From: Acidobacteriota bacterium
GTDB taxonomy: Bacteria; Actinomycetota; Acidimicrobiia; Acidimicrobiales; Palsa-688
Assembly: GCA_028876385.1 (NCBI GenBank)
Contig: JAGWSF010000109.1
Coordinates: forward strand, 90,669-154,668
Length of the DNA: 64,000 bases
Reading direction: 5' to 3'
Shown: in pieces, positions 8,505 through 17,018 of the stretch
How the letters are laid out: every line of letters begins with the position of its first letter
Position numbering within the stretch: position 1 is the stretch's first letter
Program-made: the position numbers and the translations under genes
Notes under the pieces: model-generated
Databases searched by the model: none
Told to the model about the DNA's origin: nothing
What the model saw: the letters and a program-made list of their open reading frames with translations, nothing else

Positions 8505-9716
8505 TCAGGCACTCTCCCCGGCGGTCACTATGGCCCCCGATCTCACGAGATCTTCGATATCGGCTGATTCGTATCCGAGCTCGCCGAGCACCTCACGCGA
8601 ATGCTGCCCGATACCAGGACCGGGCCTGCGGATGGCCGGAGTCTCATCGTCGAACTGGACCGGCGCGGCGGCCACGAGTAATCCCTCCCGGTCCGGGTGG
8701 GACATCAAGTAGCCATTGTCCTCGACCGACGGGTCACGCAGCACATCACTGGGCGTGGCGAAGAAGGAGAAGATGCAGTCCTCGGCCCGGAGGCGGCGTT
8801 CGATTCCTTGCGCCGTCATGGTAGCTACGGCTTCGGTGATGCGGGTACGGATCCGGGGCCAAGCCGCCCGCCGGCTTTCGTCGTCGGAGTAGCGCCCGAT
8901 CAAGTCGTCGAGACCGAGGGCGCGGCACGCCTGGGCCCAGTAACGGCTCTCGTCGATCATCATGAATGACACGAACCGGCCGTCCGACGTCTTGTACTGC
9001 CGGGTCAGCGGGCTGCGCGGACCGGCTCCGACGTGGAGCTGGCGCCCGGCTATGGACGCGTAAGCAAGGTCGGGCGCCATCGTCCACACGGCGCCCCCGA
9101 GGAGCGAGGTGTCGACGACGATCCCCTCGCCGGTACGCAGGACGTGAACCAGGGCGGCGCAGATGCCCCCGGCGAAGAACATCCCGCTCGGAAGGTCCCC
9201 GAGCGCCGGGCGGGGCTGGGCCGGCTCAGGGGCATCGGGGTCGGTGAGGACGTGGGCCAAACCGCCGCGAGCCCAGAAGGACACGGCGTCGTAACCGCCG
9301 GCGTCAGCGTCCTCGCCTCGCTGGCCCTGCCCGTGGCCCTTGGCGTAGACGAGCTTCGGCTTGATGGCGAAGATGTCGGCCGGATCGGTGCGAAGCTTCC
9401 GGCGTACCCGGGGGAGCTGATTCGTGACGTACACATCAGCCCAGCCCACCAGCCGCTCGAAGACCTGGCGCCCGGACTCGACCTCCACATCGACGGCGAT
9501 GCCTCTCTTGTTGCGGTTGACCAACTCGAAGAGGAAGTCGTAGCCGTCGACGCTTGGGACGAGGCCAGCGGAGATGATCCGCCGCATGGCGTCCCCGCCG
9601 GGTCGCTCGATCTTCACTACGTCGGCACCGAAGTCAGCCAGGATAGCCGCAGCAGACGGGACGAAGCCGTGCTCGGAGAACTCCAGCACCTTGATACCGT
9701 TCAGAGGTCGAGTCAC
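8505..9716 (-). CDS. Class III (CaiB/BaiF) CoA-transferase
   Basis: A 403-residue class III CoA-transferase, which moves CoA between acids through a glutamyl/aspartyl acyl intermediate. The N-terminus LNGIKVLEFSEHGFVPSAAA is followed by ADFGADVVKIERPGGDAM. The nucleophilic Asp lies in GIVVDTSLLGGAVWT, near residue 200. The length is normal for one domain. The start is GTG at 9716; a TAGTGT hexamer ends 7 bases before it, so a leaderless transcript is plausible. It is followed upstream on the same strand by an acyl-CoA dehydrogenase. CaiB enzymes activate carnitine, bile acids and terpenoid acids; the substrate here is unknown. Confidence 0.9.
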   Translation of the reverse strand: MTRPLNGIKVLEFSEHGFVPSAAAILADFGADVVKIERPGGDAMRRIISAGLVPSVDGYDFLFELVNRNKRGIAVDVEVESGRQVFERLVGWADVYVTNQLPRVRRKLRTDPADIFAIKPKLVYAKGHGQGQRGEDADAGGYDAVSFWARGGLAHVLTDPDAPEPAQPRPALGDLPSGMFFAGGICAALVHVLRTGEGIVVDTSLLGGAVWTMAPDLAYASIAGRQLHVGAGPRSPLTRQYKTSDGRFVSFMMIDESRYWAQACRALGLDDLIGRYSDDESRRAAWPRIRTRITEAVATMTAQGIERRLRAEDCIFSFFATPSDVLRDPSVEDNGYLMSHPDREGLLVAAAPVQFDDETPAIRRPGPGIGQHSREVLGELGYESADIEDLVRSGAIVTAGESA

Positions 9717-9810
9717 CTTCCTGACACTACGGCTTCGACTCAGACCCGTTCACCGACGGGCATGTCTTCGAGGCGTCGGACCGTCGGTGTCTCCCATTCC
9801 GGACGCCAGG

Positions 9811-11025
9811 TCAGCTGGGCTCTTTGGGGAGGCCGAGCACCCTCTCCGCCAGGATGTTCCGCTGCACTTGCGAAGTCCCGGCATAGATGGTGTCGGCGAC
9901 ACCGTTGTAGAGAGCGCCGACCCACGACGCCGAGGTGTTCGGGGCTCCTGGATCGTCGGCTCGGTACCCGCGGATGGGCGGACGCCCACTGAGCACGAGC
10001 GCTTCTGTACCCATGACTTCGACGGCCAGCCGGGTCACGTCACGATGGTACTCCGACCAGTAGAGCTTGGAGATCGACGCTTCGGGGCCAATCGTCCCGG
10101 TCGAGAGAACGCCAGTGAGAATCCGGTATCCGAGGAAGCGCATGATCTCTACCCGGATGTAGGCGTCCGCCAGACGATCACGGATGACCGGGTCCCGGCT
10201 CCGGCCGAGATCACGCGCCATCTGGGTGAGACGATCCAGCTCAGCCCGAAACTGCACAGGATTGGTCGCCGCTTCGTCGCCCCGTTCGAGCCCGAGCACA
10301 CTGTTCGCCACGCTCCATCCACCGTGGACCTCTCCGACCACATTGGACGCCGCCGTTCGAGCCCCGTCAAAGTGTACGGAGTTGAAATCGGCCGATCCTC
10401 CGATCATCCTGATCGGGCGCACCTCGACACCGGGTTGATCCATCGGGACGAGGAAGAAGGTGAGGCCCCGATGCTTGGCTGCTTCCCCGTCAGTGCGGGC
10501 CAGAACGAAGATCCAGTTCGCTTCTTGCGCCCTGGTCTGCCAGACCTTCTGACCGTTGATCACCCAATCGTCCCCGTCGGGCCGGGCGCTCGTCCGCAGA
10601 CCGGCGAGATCCGAACCGGCGTCCGGCTCGGAATAACCCTGGCACCACAGGTCCTCGCCCGAGAGGATCCGGGGAAGGAAACGCTGCTTCTGCTCCTCCG
10701 TCCCCCACGCCAGCAGTACGCCACCCACCATCTTCATACTGAAGGTGTCATTGGGTCCCATGGCCGGCACGCCGGCGCGAGCCATCTCCTCCACCAGAAC
10801 GATCTGCTCCACCTTCGAACGTCCGCCGCCGCCGTACTCCTTCGGCCAGTGAATCCCGAGCAGCCCGTGGTCATACAGCTTTTGGCGCCATTCCTCGGTG
10901 AATGAGAGAGCCTCGGCCCGGGGAAGGGCCCCGATCCCAGGCCATCCGTCCGGGAGTTGCGCGTCGAGAAAGGCACGAACCTCTGCCCGGAAAGACTCGG
11001 CCTCGGCCGAGAAGAGCGGGTCCAT
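9811..11025 (-). CDS. Acyl-CoA dehydrogenase
   Basis: A complete 404-residue acyl-CoA dehydrogenase starting MDPLFSAEAESFRAEVRAFL. Characteristic segments are WCQGYSEPDAGSDLAGLRTS, GQKVWQTRAQEANWIFVLAR, and the C-terminal YAGTSQVQRNILAERVLGLP, which corresponds to the FAD-contacting GGTSEIQRNIIAERVLGLP signature. It would oxidise an acyl-CoA at the alpha-beta bond and pass electrons to electron transfer flavoprotein. It ends 94 bases before the CoA-transferase gene on the same strand, so the two could form an operon that loads and oxidises one substrate. No chain-length information can be read. Confidence 0.9.
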   Translation of the reverse strand: MDPLFSAEAESFRAEVRAFLDAQLPDGWPGIGALPRAEALSFTEEWRQKLYDHGLLGIHWPKEYGGGGRSKVEQIVLVEEMARAGVPAMGPNDTFSMKMVGGVLLAWGTEEQKQRFLPRILSGEDLWCQGYSEPDAGSDLAGLRTSARPDGDDWVINGQKVWQTRAQEANWIFVLARTDGEAAKHRGLTFFLVPMDQPGVEVRPIRMIGGSADFNSVHFDGARTAASNVVGEVHGGWSVANSVLGLERGDEAATNPVQFRAELDRLTQMARDLGRSRDPVIRDRLADAYIRVEIMRFLGYRILTGVLSTGTIGPEASISKLYWSEYHRDVTRLAVEVMGTEALVLSGRPPIRGYRADDPGAPNTSASWVGALYNGVADTIYAGTSQVQRNILAERVLGLPKEPS

Positions 11026-11132
11026 TCAACCAATCACCCCTCGACCTCCCATAGCTTCACTCGACCAGATTAGGTCATCCCACCGTGGTGCCTACCTCGT
11101 CGCCGTGACTGACAGACGTCGGGCGGCGCGCC

Positions 11133-11178
11133 GGTGCTCCGGTGCTCCGGTGCTCCGGTGCTCCGGTGCTCCGGTGCC
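11133..11178. repeat. Octamer tandem repeat GGTGCTCC x5
   Basis: Five perfect head-to-tail copies of GGTGCTCC occupy 11133-11172, followed by a partial GGTGCC. The repeat lies in the roughly 290-base intergenic region between two divergently transcribed genes (ACAD at 9811-11025 and DUF2889 gene at 11320). An 8-base unit can change copy number by slippage and shift promoter spacing. Confidence 0.85.
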
Positions 11179-11307
11179 ACGAATTGTGATCCGGATTGTT
11201 CACGCACACAGTCCATAACCCGGAATTCATTCATCGTTGCCCACCCACCATTGAGACTTCCTACTCGTCCCGAACAGAAGAGTATGCGAAATGCGCAGTT
11301 CGGCCCG

Positions 11308-11313
11308 TAGAAT
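11308..11313 (+). promoter_or_regulatory. Putative -10 box for a leaderless DUF2889 mRNA
   Basis: TAGAAT is followed by exactly six bases (GCGCCA) and then the ATG at 11320. This is the spacing expected if transcription starts on the A of the start codon. No ribosome-binding sequence is visible, which fits a leaderless mRNA. Confidence 0.45.
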
Positions 11314-11319
11314 GCGCCA

Positions 11320-12339
11320 ATGAAGGTCGAGGTCACACCGACGAATGCCGGATCCAAATGGCCGGACCCGCCCCGGGACCCTGCGGAGCGGCCCCCGGCG
11401 CGTGTCCGTCCGTCGGTGCGACGGACGTCGACGATCCTGATGACCTGGCCCGACGGCCTCTCAGGCCCGCTCCACCTGCTCGGACGGGCCCGCGATCTGC
11501 ATACCCGGCCTGACGGGAGCACAGCTTCGATCGCCGAGTCACAGCTGCGCTGCGTGACAGGGTTCGCCGATCGGCAGATCTCGTCGATCAGCAGTGAACC
11601 CGTCCAAGTCGGGCTCGAGCGGCTGCTGGGCGCACGGGGTGGTGGGAACCTACGCAAGGCGATCGCCGCCGAGCTACCTGAGCTGATCGAGCTCGGCTGC
11701 CCTCTTCATCTCCTTCTCGACGATCTGGCCGGTAGCACGCTCATCGCCGGGTTCGCGGTAATGCGGTGGCGCGACGCCCTACCCGGTTTGGCCAAGGCCA
11801 TGGAGGGAAGGGGCCACCGGTCGATGCTCGGGATCTGCTCGGGATTCCGACCGGGCGCCAGCTCGCTCCTGGAGGACGGCACGCAGTCTTCGCTTGCCCA
11901 GAACGTCGCCGTCGTACCCCCGCTGGCCGACCCCGACGATCCCATCGGGTGGCACCAACTGGACGAGCACCCACCCATGGCTATGCGCCGGGCCCGGCGC
12001 ATAGACGTCTGGCACGAGGACGGCGAGCTCCGGATAGACGCCATGTTCCGCGACAGCTGTTGGGATCCCGACGGCACCGAGGTGGCCGTGCACGAGTACC
12101 AGGTCCTTGCCGCCGTCGACCGGTCAGGGAGTCTGACCTCCGTGGAAGCGACCCCCAGGGTCCTTCCCTACGCCGAGTGCCCAGGAGCCGCTCCCAACGC
12201 CCCCTGGCTCATCGGGGCACCGGTGAGAAAGCTCCGGCAGATCGTGCTGGACACGTTGAAAGGGACTGACTGCTGCACCCATCTCAATGACGCCCTGCGG
12301 TCGCTGGCCGAGGCTCCCATTCTGGCCGAATTGCTGTGA
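11320..12339 (+). CDS. DUF2889-family protein
   Basis: A 339-residue protein of unknown function. The second half matches the DUF2889 pattern as I remember it: MRRARRIDVWHEDGELRIDA, then MFRDSCWDPDGTEVAVHEY, and near the end GTDCCTHLNDALRSLAEAP with two adjacent Cys and a His. No signal peptide or membrane segment is visible. The N-terminal 35 residues are rich in Pro and Arg and may be unstructured or indicate a later start. Proteins of this family often sit beside acyl-CoA dehydrogenase genes, as here, but no activity is known to me. It probably has its own promoter immediately upstream. Confidence 0.75.
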   Translation: MKVEVTPTNAGSKWPDPPRDPAERPPARVRPSVRRTSTILMTWPDGLSGPLHLLGRARDLHTRPDGSTASIAESQLRCVTGFADRQISSISSEPVQVGLERLLGARGGGNLRKAIAAELPELIELGCPLHLLLDDLAGSTLIAGFAVMRWRDALPGLAKAMEGRGHRSMLGICSGFRPGASSLLEDGTQSSLAQNVAVVPPLADPDDPIGWHQLDEHPPMAMRRARRIDVWHEDGELRIDAMFRDSCWDPDGTEVAVHEYQVLAAVDRSGSLTSVEATPRVLPYAECPGAAPNAPWLIGAPVRKLRQIVLDTLKGTDCCTHLNDALRSLAEAPILAELL

Positions 12340-12400
12340 AGGTCACCATCTGAGGAGCGCGTCGGGTGCTCGCGTTCGATTTCAGGCTACTTTTTGGGGC

Positions 12401-14557
12401 ATGCCGATAGCCATCTCCGACGATCACCGTGCTTTGGCGGACACGGTTCACGATTTCCTGACCAAGCACGGGTCACTGACCGCCAACCGGGCTTTGCTCG
12501 AGTCGTCGGCCGAGCCCCTCCCTTCCTTCTGGAAGGATATGGCCGACCTCGGTTGGCTGGGCCTTCACATTGACGAAGAATTCGGCGGGTCCGGGTTCGG
12601 GCTAGCCGAGCTGGTCGTGGTGATCGAAGAACTGGGCCGATCCGTCTGCCCCGGCCCCGTCGTACCAACCGCGGTGGCCAGTGCCACCTTGGCCGCCGCA
12701 GGCTCGAATGAGCTACGCCAGAAGTATCTGCCTGGGTTGGCCTCCGGCGAGTTGGTGGGTGCCTTCGCACTGGACGGGGACGTGACCGTCGACGGTGGTC
12801 GGATCAGCGGCACGGTGCCGGCAGCCCTGGGAGCTGGTCTGGCCGACATCGTACTCGTGGTGATCGGTGCTGATCTTGGTGTCGTAGATGTCCGAGCTCA
12901 AGGCGTCACTGTAGAAGTCCCCCACAACCTGGATCCGGCGCGGCGGGCCGGGCGGGTCATTTTGGCCTCGGCGGCCTGCGCCCTACTGCCCGGGGGTGCT
13001 CGGGTCCTGGTCGATCTGGCCCGCCTCCTCTTGGCCGCCGAAGCGACCGGCGTGGCCCGACAGACCACCGAGATGGCGTCGGAGTATGCCCGGAACCGTA
13101 CACAGTTCGGCCGCCCTATCGGCACCTATCAGGCGGTCAAGCACCACTGCGCCAACATGATGGTGGCTACCGAACTGGCGACCTCGGCGGTTTGGGATGC
13201 CGCCCGCGCGGCCGCCGCGGGGGAGGACGAGCGCTCCTACAGTGCTGCCATCGCAGCATCCTTGGCGATAGCGGCGGCTGATCTTTGCGCGAATCTCAAC
13301 ATCCAGGTCCACGGTGGTATCGGCTTCACCTGGGAACACGACGCCCACCTCTATCTGCGCAGAGCCGCAGCCATTGCCGCTCTCGTCGACGAGGAGGAGG
13401 CGGCGGTGACGGTGACTGACCTCACCCGACTGGGAGTGAGACGCAGCCGGGCCTTGGATCTGCCGCCCGAAGCCGAGTCGATCCGCGCGGAGGTTAGGAA
13501 GTTCGTGGCCGCTCTGTCGGGACTCGACGCGGCCGGCCGGCTCGCCGCCCTGCTCGAATCGGGCTATGCCGTTCCCCACTGGCCGAGCCCTTGGGGCCGA
13601 AACGCCGGGGCGGTGGAACAGCTCGTCATCGAGCAGGAGTTCGGGTCCGCTGGGGTCCAGCGACCGGCCTACGGCATCACCGGATGGGTGATCCTCACCT
13701 TGGTCCAGCATGCCACCTCCGACCAGATCGCCCGCTGGGTCCGACCGGCACTCGCCCAGGAAGTCATCTGGTGCCAGCTGTTCAGCGAGCCCGACGCGGG
13801 CTCCGATGCGGCCGGCATCAAGACGCGGGCCAAGCGGGTGGACGGAGGTTGGATCGTCAATGGCCAGAAGGTCTGGACCAGCGGAGCCCATTACGCCAGC
13901 TACGGCCTAGCCACCGTACGCACCGATCCGGACGTACCCAAGCACAAGGGCATCACCATGATGGTGATCGACATGCACGGAGAAGGAGTGACCGTCCGGC
14001 CGCTGCGCCAGGCGACGGGTGACGCCGACTTCAACGAGGTGTTCTTCAACGACGTGTTTGTTCCCGACGACGATGTCGTAGGACCGGTGGATGGTGGCTG
14101 GAAGGTGGCCCGGGCCACGCTCGGCAATGAGAGCGTGAGCATCGGAGGAGGCGGAGGTGGGCTCACCACGCCGTACGAGACATTCTTCGGGTCTCTCGAC
14201 AGCCACGGAGACCGCCTTCCGGGCGGCCCGGCCCGGGTTGGCCGCTACATCGCCCGGGCCGAAGCCGCGGAGCTACTCAACCTGCGCACCGCCTTTCGCG
14301 CTGTGTCGGGAGGTGAGCCGGGGCCAGAAGGCTTTATTACCAAACTGGTTCTGTCCGAGCTCCTCCAGGATTCGGCTGCCATCCAGGCTGCCCTCTCGGG
14401 CCCGGAGACTGCCTACCTGGACGGCCCGGGGGCGCTGAGTGCCCTGAGCGTACTGGGGGCGAGGGCCCTTTCGATTGCCGGGGGTACCTCGGAGATCAAG
14501 CGCAATCAGATCGGGGAGCGCATCTGCGGCCTGCCGCGTGACCCCTTGGTCGGCTGA
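12401..14557 (+). CDS. Fused double acyl-CoA dehydrogenase (FadE34-like)
   Basis: A 718-residue chain with two acyl-CoA dehydrogenase units; single units are about 380 residues. Unit one (1 to about 345) carries RNRTQFGRPIGTYQAVKHH and VHGGIGFTWEHDAHLYLRR. Unit two (about 365-718) carries WCQLFSEPDAGSDAAGIKTR, NGQKVWTSGAHYASYGLATV and SIAGGTSEIKRNQIGERICG. In mycobacteria FadE34 has this architecture and oxidises a steroid side-chain CoA; the two halves stand in for a two-subunit enzyme. The same two kinds of unit occur as separate genes at 34609-35751 and 33410-34609, in the same order. A TACTTT hexamer ends 7 bases before the chosen ATG. Confidence 0.9.
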   Translation: MPIAISDDHRALADTVHDFLTKHGSLTANRALLESSAEPLPSFWKDMADLGWLGLHIDEEFGGSGFGLAELVVVIEELGRSVCPGPVVPTAVASATLAAAGSNELRQKYLPGLASGELVGAFALDGDVTVDGGRISGTVPAALGAGLADIVLVVIGADLGVVDVRAQGVTVEVPHNLDPARRAGRVILASAACALLPGGARVLVDLARLLLAAEATGVARQTTEMASEYARNRTQFGRPIGTYQAVKHHCANMMVATELATSAVWDAARAAAAGEDERSYSAAIAASLAIAAADLCANLNIQVHGGIGFTWEHDAHLYLRRAAAIAALVDEEEAAVTVTDLTRLGVRRSRALDLPPEAESIRAEVRKFVAALSGLDAAGRLAALLESGYAVPHWPSPWGRNAGAVEQLVIEQEFGSAGVQRPAYGITGWVILTLVQHATSDQIARWVRPALAQEVIWCQLFSEPDAGSDAAGIKTRAKRVDGGWIVNGQKVWTSGAHYASYGLATVRTDPDVPKHKGITMMVIDMHGEGVTVRPLRQATGDADFNEVFFNDVFVPDDDVVGPVDGGWKVARATLGNESVSIGGGGGGLTTPYETFFGSLDSHGDRLPGGPARVGRYIARAEAAELLNLRTAFRAVSGGEPGPEGFITKLVLSELLQDSAAIQAALSGPETAYLDGPGALSALSVLGARALSIAGGTSEIKRNQIGERICGLPRDPLVG

Positions 14558-14571
14558 TCATACGAGCGCGT

Positions 14572-15168
14572 TCAATCGACGAGGTGGGCAAGGAGGGCTT
14601 CGGCCTCCTCGAGTATCTGCGAAAGGCCCAGTGGACCGCGTCCCCACGCCTCCATGGCCGCCATCTCGATGCCGCTGATAACGCCTGCGACAAGGCGGAC
14701 AGAGGTTTGTCGACCCTCATCGACGCCGAGTGAACGAGCGCAGTACTCGACCACCGCATCGGCCAGAGCGTGGACCCGCTCGCCCCGGACCCGGGCATGG
14801 ATCTCCGGTGCGTCGGTGGCGGCGCGCCGCCACAACTCCAGAAGGCGGACGTCAGGCTGCTCGGCGAGAGAATGCCGGCGGACGGCGTCCCATACCGTGC
14901 GCACAGGATCATCGGACGGCTCGAGGGCCGAAATCGTACCGGTGAGGTTGGCAATCCCCCGTCGGGGCAGTCCCAGCAAGAAGTCCTCCTTGCTCGGGAA
15001 GTAGCGGAACAGGGTCCGGGCCGATACGCCCGCAGAGGCGGCTATGTCGTCCACGGTGATCTCGCGGTACCCCCGCTTGGCGAACAGCTCGAGGGCGACC
15101 ACCTCGTAGCGTCCCAGGAGGGTGCTGCGGCGCCGGTCCCACCCCGATTCCGGCGCCAAGTCGAACAT
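14572..15168 (-). CDS. TetR-family transcriptional regulator
   Basis: A regulator of about 198 residues with an N-terminal helix-turn-helix: ELFAKRGYREITVDDIAASA followed by GVSARTLFRYFPSKEDFLL. The C-terminal region is the usual divergent ligand-binding domain. Start is placed at MFDLAPESGW (15168); a longer reading to 15273 is possible but its extra 35 residues have no family character. No ribosome site is clear. It is convergent with the fused acyl-CoA dehydrogenase, with 14 bases between stops, and upstream of it lies the thiolase/DUF35 pair. Likely a ligand-responsive repressor of a nearby catabolic operon; the ligand is unknown. Confidence 0.88.
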   Translation of the reverse strand: MFDLAPESGWDRRRSTLLGRYEVVALELFAKRGYREITVDDIAASAGVSARTLFRYFPSKEDFLLGLPRRGIANLTGTISALEPSDDPVRTVWDAVRRHSLAEQPDVRLLELWRRAATDAPEIHARVRGERVHALADAVVEYCARSLGVDEGRQTSVRLVAGVISGIEMAAMEAWGRGPLGLSQILEEAEALLAHLVD

Positions 15169-15352
15169 CGCGCGATTTTCGCACAGCGATTCCACCGATG
15201 CTGATGAACGCCCTCCGGGGCCCTCCTGAGCGTGCGAGTATCGGATCGATTCTGCGGCCGAGCCCCGGGTCAACTGGCCGTCAGGGACGCTGCATCTCGA
15301 AGAGGTCCACTTGGCCTTCGGACCAGGCTGACCGGCGGAGGCGTCGGCCTGC

Positions 15353-15769
15353 TCAGGCCAGCCGAAAGACGGGGGCCTTGAACTCGCTGTGGCCGACGGG
15401 AGCCAAGGCAGCGACGACGGCCCGACCGATCGTCACCTCGGCTGGGTCGGCATCGACGAGTGCCGCGAGGCGGAGCCCTTGCTGCTCCTCGAGCTCCACC
15501 AAGGCGATGACCTCGCCGGCAGGATGGCCCGGCACGAACTGCCGACGGTTGACAATGAAGCTGAAGACGGTCCCCCGACCGCTGACCTTCTCGAAGGCGA
15601 TGCGGCCCCCGCACCGCCGACAACGCTCTTGGGGCGGATGATCCCATTGCCGGCAGTCGCTACAGCGGGCCAGGGCCAGCACCCCCGAAGCGGCGGCCGT
15701 CCAGAACGGCTCGCTCACCACGTCGGGCACCGGAACCGGCGGCTCCAGGTCGGCTTCGGCGCCGGTCAC
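15353..15769 (-). CDS. DUF35 zinc-ribbon/OB-fold partner protein
   Basis: A 138-residue DUF35 protein. A rubredoxin-like zinc knuckle near residues 35-55 shows two CxxC pairs (RCSDCRQWDHPPQERCRRCG), followed by an OB-fold (GRGTVFSFIVNRRQF, IALVELEEQQGLRLAALV). DUF35 domains dock on thiolase-like enzymes; in actinobacterial steroid breakdown the DUF35 domain of ChsH2 is needed by the aldolase Ltp2. The GTG start at 15769 overlaps the stop of the thiolase-like gene (GTGA, 15766-15769), so the pair is made together. I infer that it is the accessory subunit of that enzyme. Confidence 0.88.
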   Translation of the reverse strand: MTGAEADLEPPVPVPDVVSEPFWTAAASGVLALARCSDCRQWDHPPQERCRRCGGRIAFEKVSGRGTVFSFIVNRRQFVPGHPAGEVIALVELEEQQGLRLAALVDADPAEVTIGRAVVAALAPVGHSEFKAPVFRLA

Positions 15770-16902
15770 GGCTTGGCCCGGCTGTACACGTTCGCCCCGC
15801 CGTATGGGCCGCCCCCGGCGCTCACCAGCGCCAAGTCGGCGTCGGGTACCTGGCGAACTCCGGCCTGGCCGCGCAACTGCAGGGCGGCCTCATAGTGGTG
15901 GTTGAGTCCGTGAATGTAGCCCTCGGACAGGAGTCCACCGTGGGGGTTGACCACTACGTCTCCCCCGTAGGTCGCCCGACCTTCGGCGAAGAACGCCCCC
16001 ACCTCGCCCGGCTCGCAGAAGCCATAACCCTCCATGGTGGCCATCACCGTGTAGGTGAAGCAGTCGTACATGCAGGCGACCTGCATGTCGCTGGGTCGCA
16101 GTCCGGTCCGCTCCCAGATCCGGGGTCCGACGGTGTGGGCATACATCCGGGTGGGGTCGTCCCAGGCCGACCATCCCGAACAGCCCTGCGAGCCTGCGGA
16201 CCCGACCAGCCATACAGGAGCGGGGCGGATGTCGGCGGCCAGCGATTCGCCTACGAGCAGGATGGCCACCGCCCCGTCGACCTCGCTCGTGCAGTCGAAG
16301 ACCCTGAGCGGTTCGGCCACGAACCGGCCGGCCAGGTAGTCCTCCATGGTCAGTGGCTCCCGGCGGACGGCATGCTCGTTGGGCCCGGCGTGTCGGCGCT
16401 GCGTGATGGCGATGGCACCGAGGTCCTCGCTGGTCGTCCCGTAGACGGCCTGATGGCGTCGGGCCCACATGGCAAACCACTGTGGGGGAACGAGGAATCC
16501 CGACGGCGCATCGAACTGCAAATCTCCGCCGACCTGCATGGGGCCCTCGACGGTACCGAAGCGATAGCCCGAACGGCCGTTGAGCGAGCGGTACACCAGG
16601 ACCGCCCGACAGTGGCCGGCCTCGATCATGGCTGCCGCCATCGCTATCTGTTCGGCTACGGCATTGCCGCCGGCGTGTTGGCTGTTGGCCCAGGCCAGTT
16701 CGGCTATTCCCAGACCCCAGGCCACCTCCATAGGATGGGCCGAGTCATTGACCTGGAAGGTCGTCATCCCGTTGACGTGGCCTGGACCCAGCCCGCTGTC
16801 GGCCAGTGCGTCGCGACAGGCCTCGATGGCCATCGCCCTGGTCGTACGTCCCGAGGACCGACTGAACGATGTCCGTCCGATTCCGGCGATGGCTACCGTC
16901 AT
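15766..16902 (-). CDS. Thiolase-like lipid-transfer protein / side-chain aldolase candidate
   Basis: A 378-residue thiolase-superfamily protein of the SCP-x/Ltp group, starting MTVAIAGIGRTSFSRSSGRT. At the position where thiolases have their nucleophilic Cys it reads NSQHAGGNAVAEQ, so normal Claisen thiolysis is unlikely. The C-terminal NPHGGLLSEGYIHGLNHHYE keeps the family His. With the coupled DUF35 partner this matches Ltp2-type retro-aldolases that release a short fragment from a hydroxyacyl-CoA side chain. That assignment is inference. The gene is divergent from the acyl-CoA ligase at 17019, with 116 bases between starts holding both promoters. Confidence 0.82.
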   Translation of the reverse strand: MTVAIAGIGRTSFSRSSGRTTRAMAIEACRDALADSGLGPGHVNGMTTFQVNDSAHPMEVAWGLGIAELAWANSQHAGGNAVAEQIAMAAAMIEAGHCRAVLVYRSLNGRSGYRFGTVEGPMQVGGDLQFDAPSGFLVPPQWFAMWARRHQAVYGTTSEDLGAIAITQRRHAGPNEHAVRREPLTMEDYLAGRFVAEPLRVFDCTSEVDGAVAILLVGESLAADIRPAPVWLVGSAGSQGCSGWSAWDDPTRMYAHTVGPRIWERTGLRPSDMQVACMYDCFTYTVMATMEGYGFCEPGEVGAFFAEGRATYGGDVVVNPHGGLLSEGYIHGLNHHYEAALQLRGQAGVRQVPDADLALVSAGGGPYGGANVYSRAKP

Positions 16903-17018
16903 AACCGCGTCTACCGTCCTGGCCCAGATTGAGGTGACCTGTGCACGGTGGCCATACTGCCCCCTCCCGACCTGTGGGGCAACCCCCCTGCGCGGCCTGA
17001 GCGTTATCGTGGAAGGAC

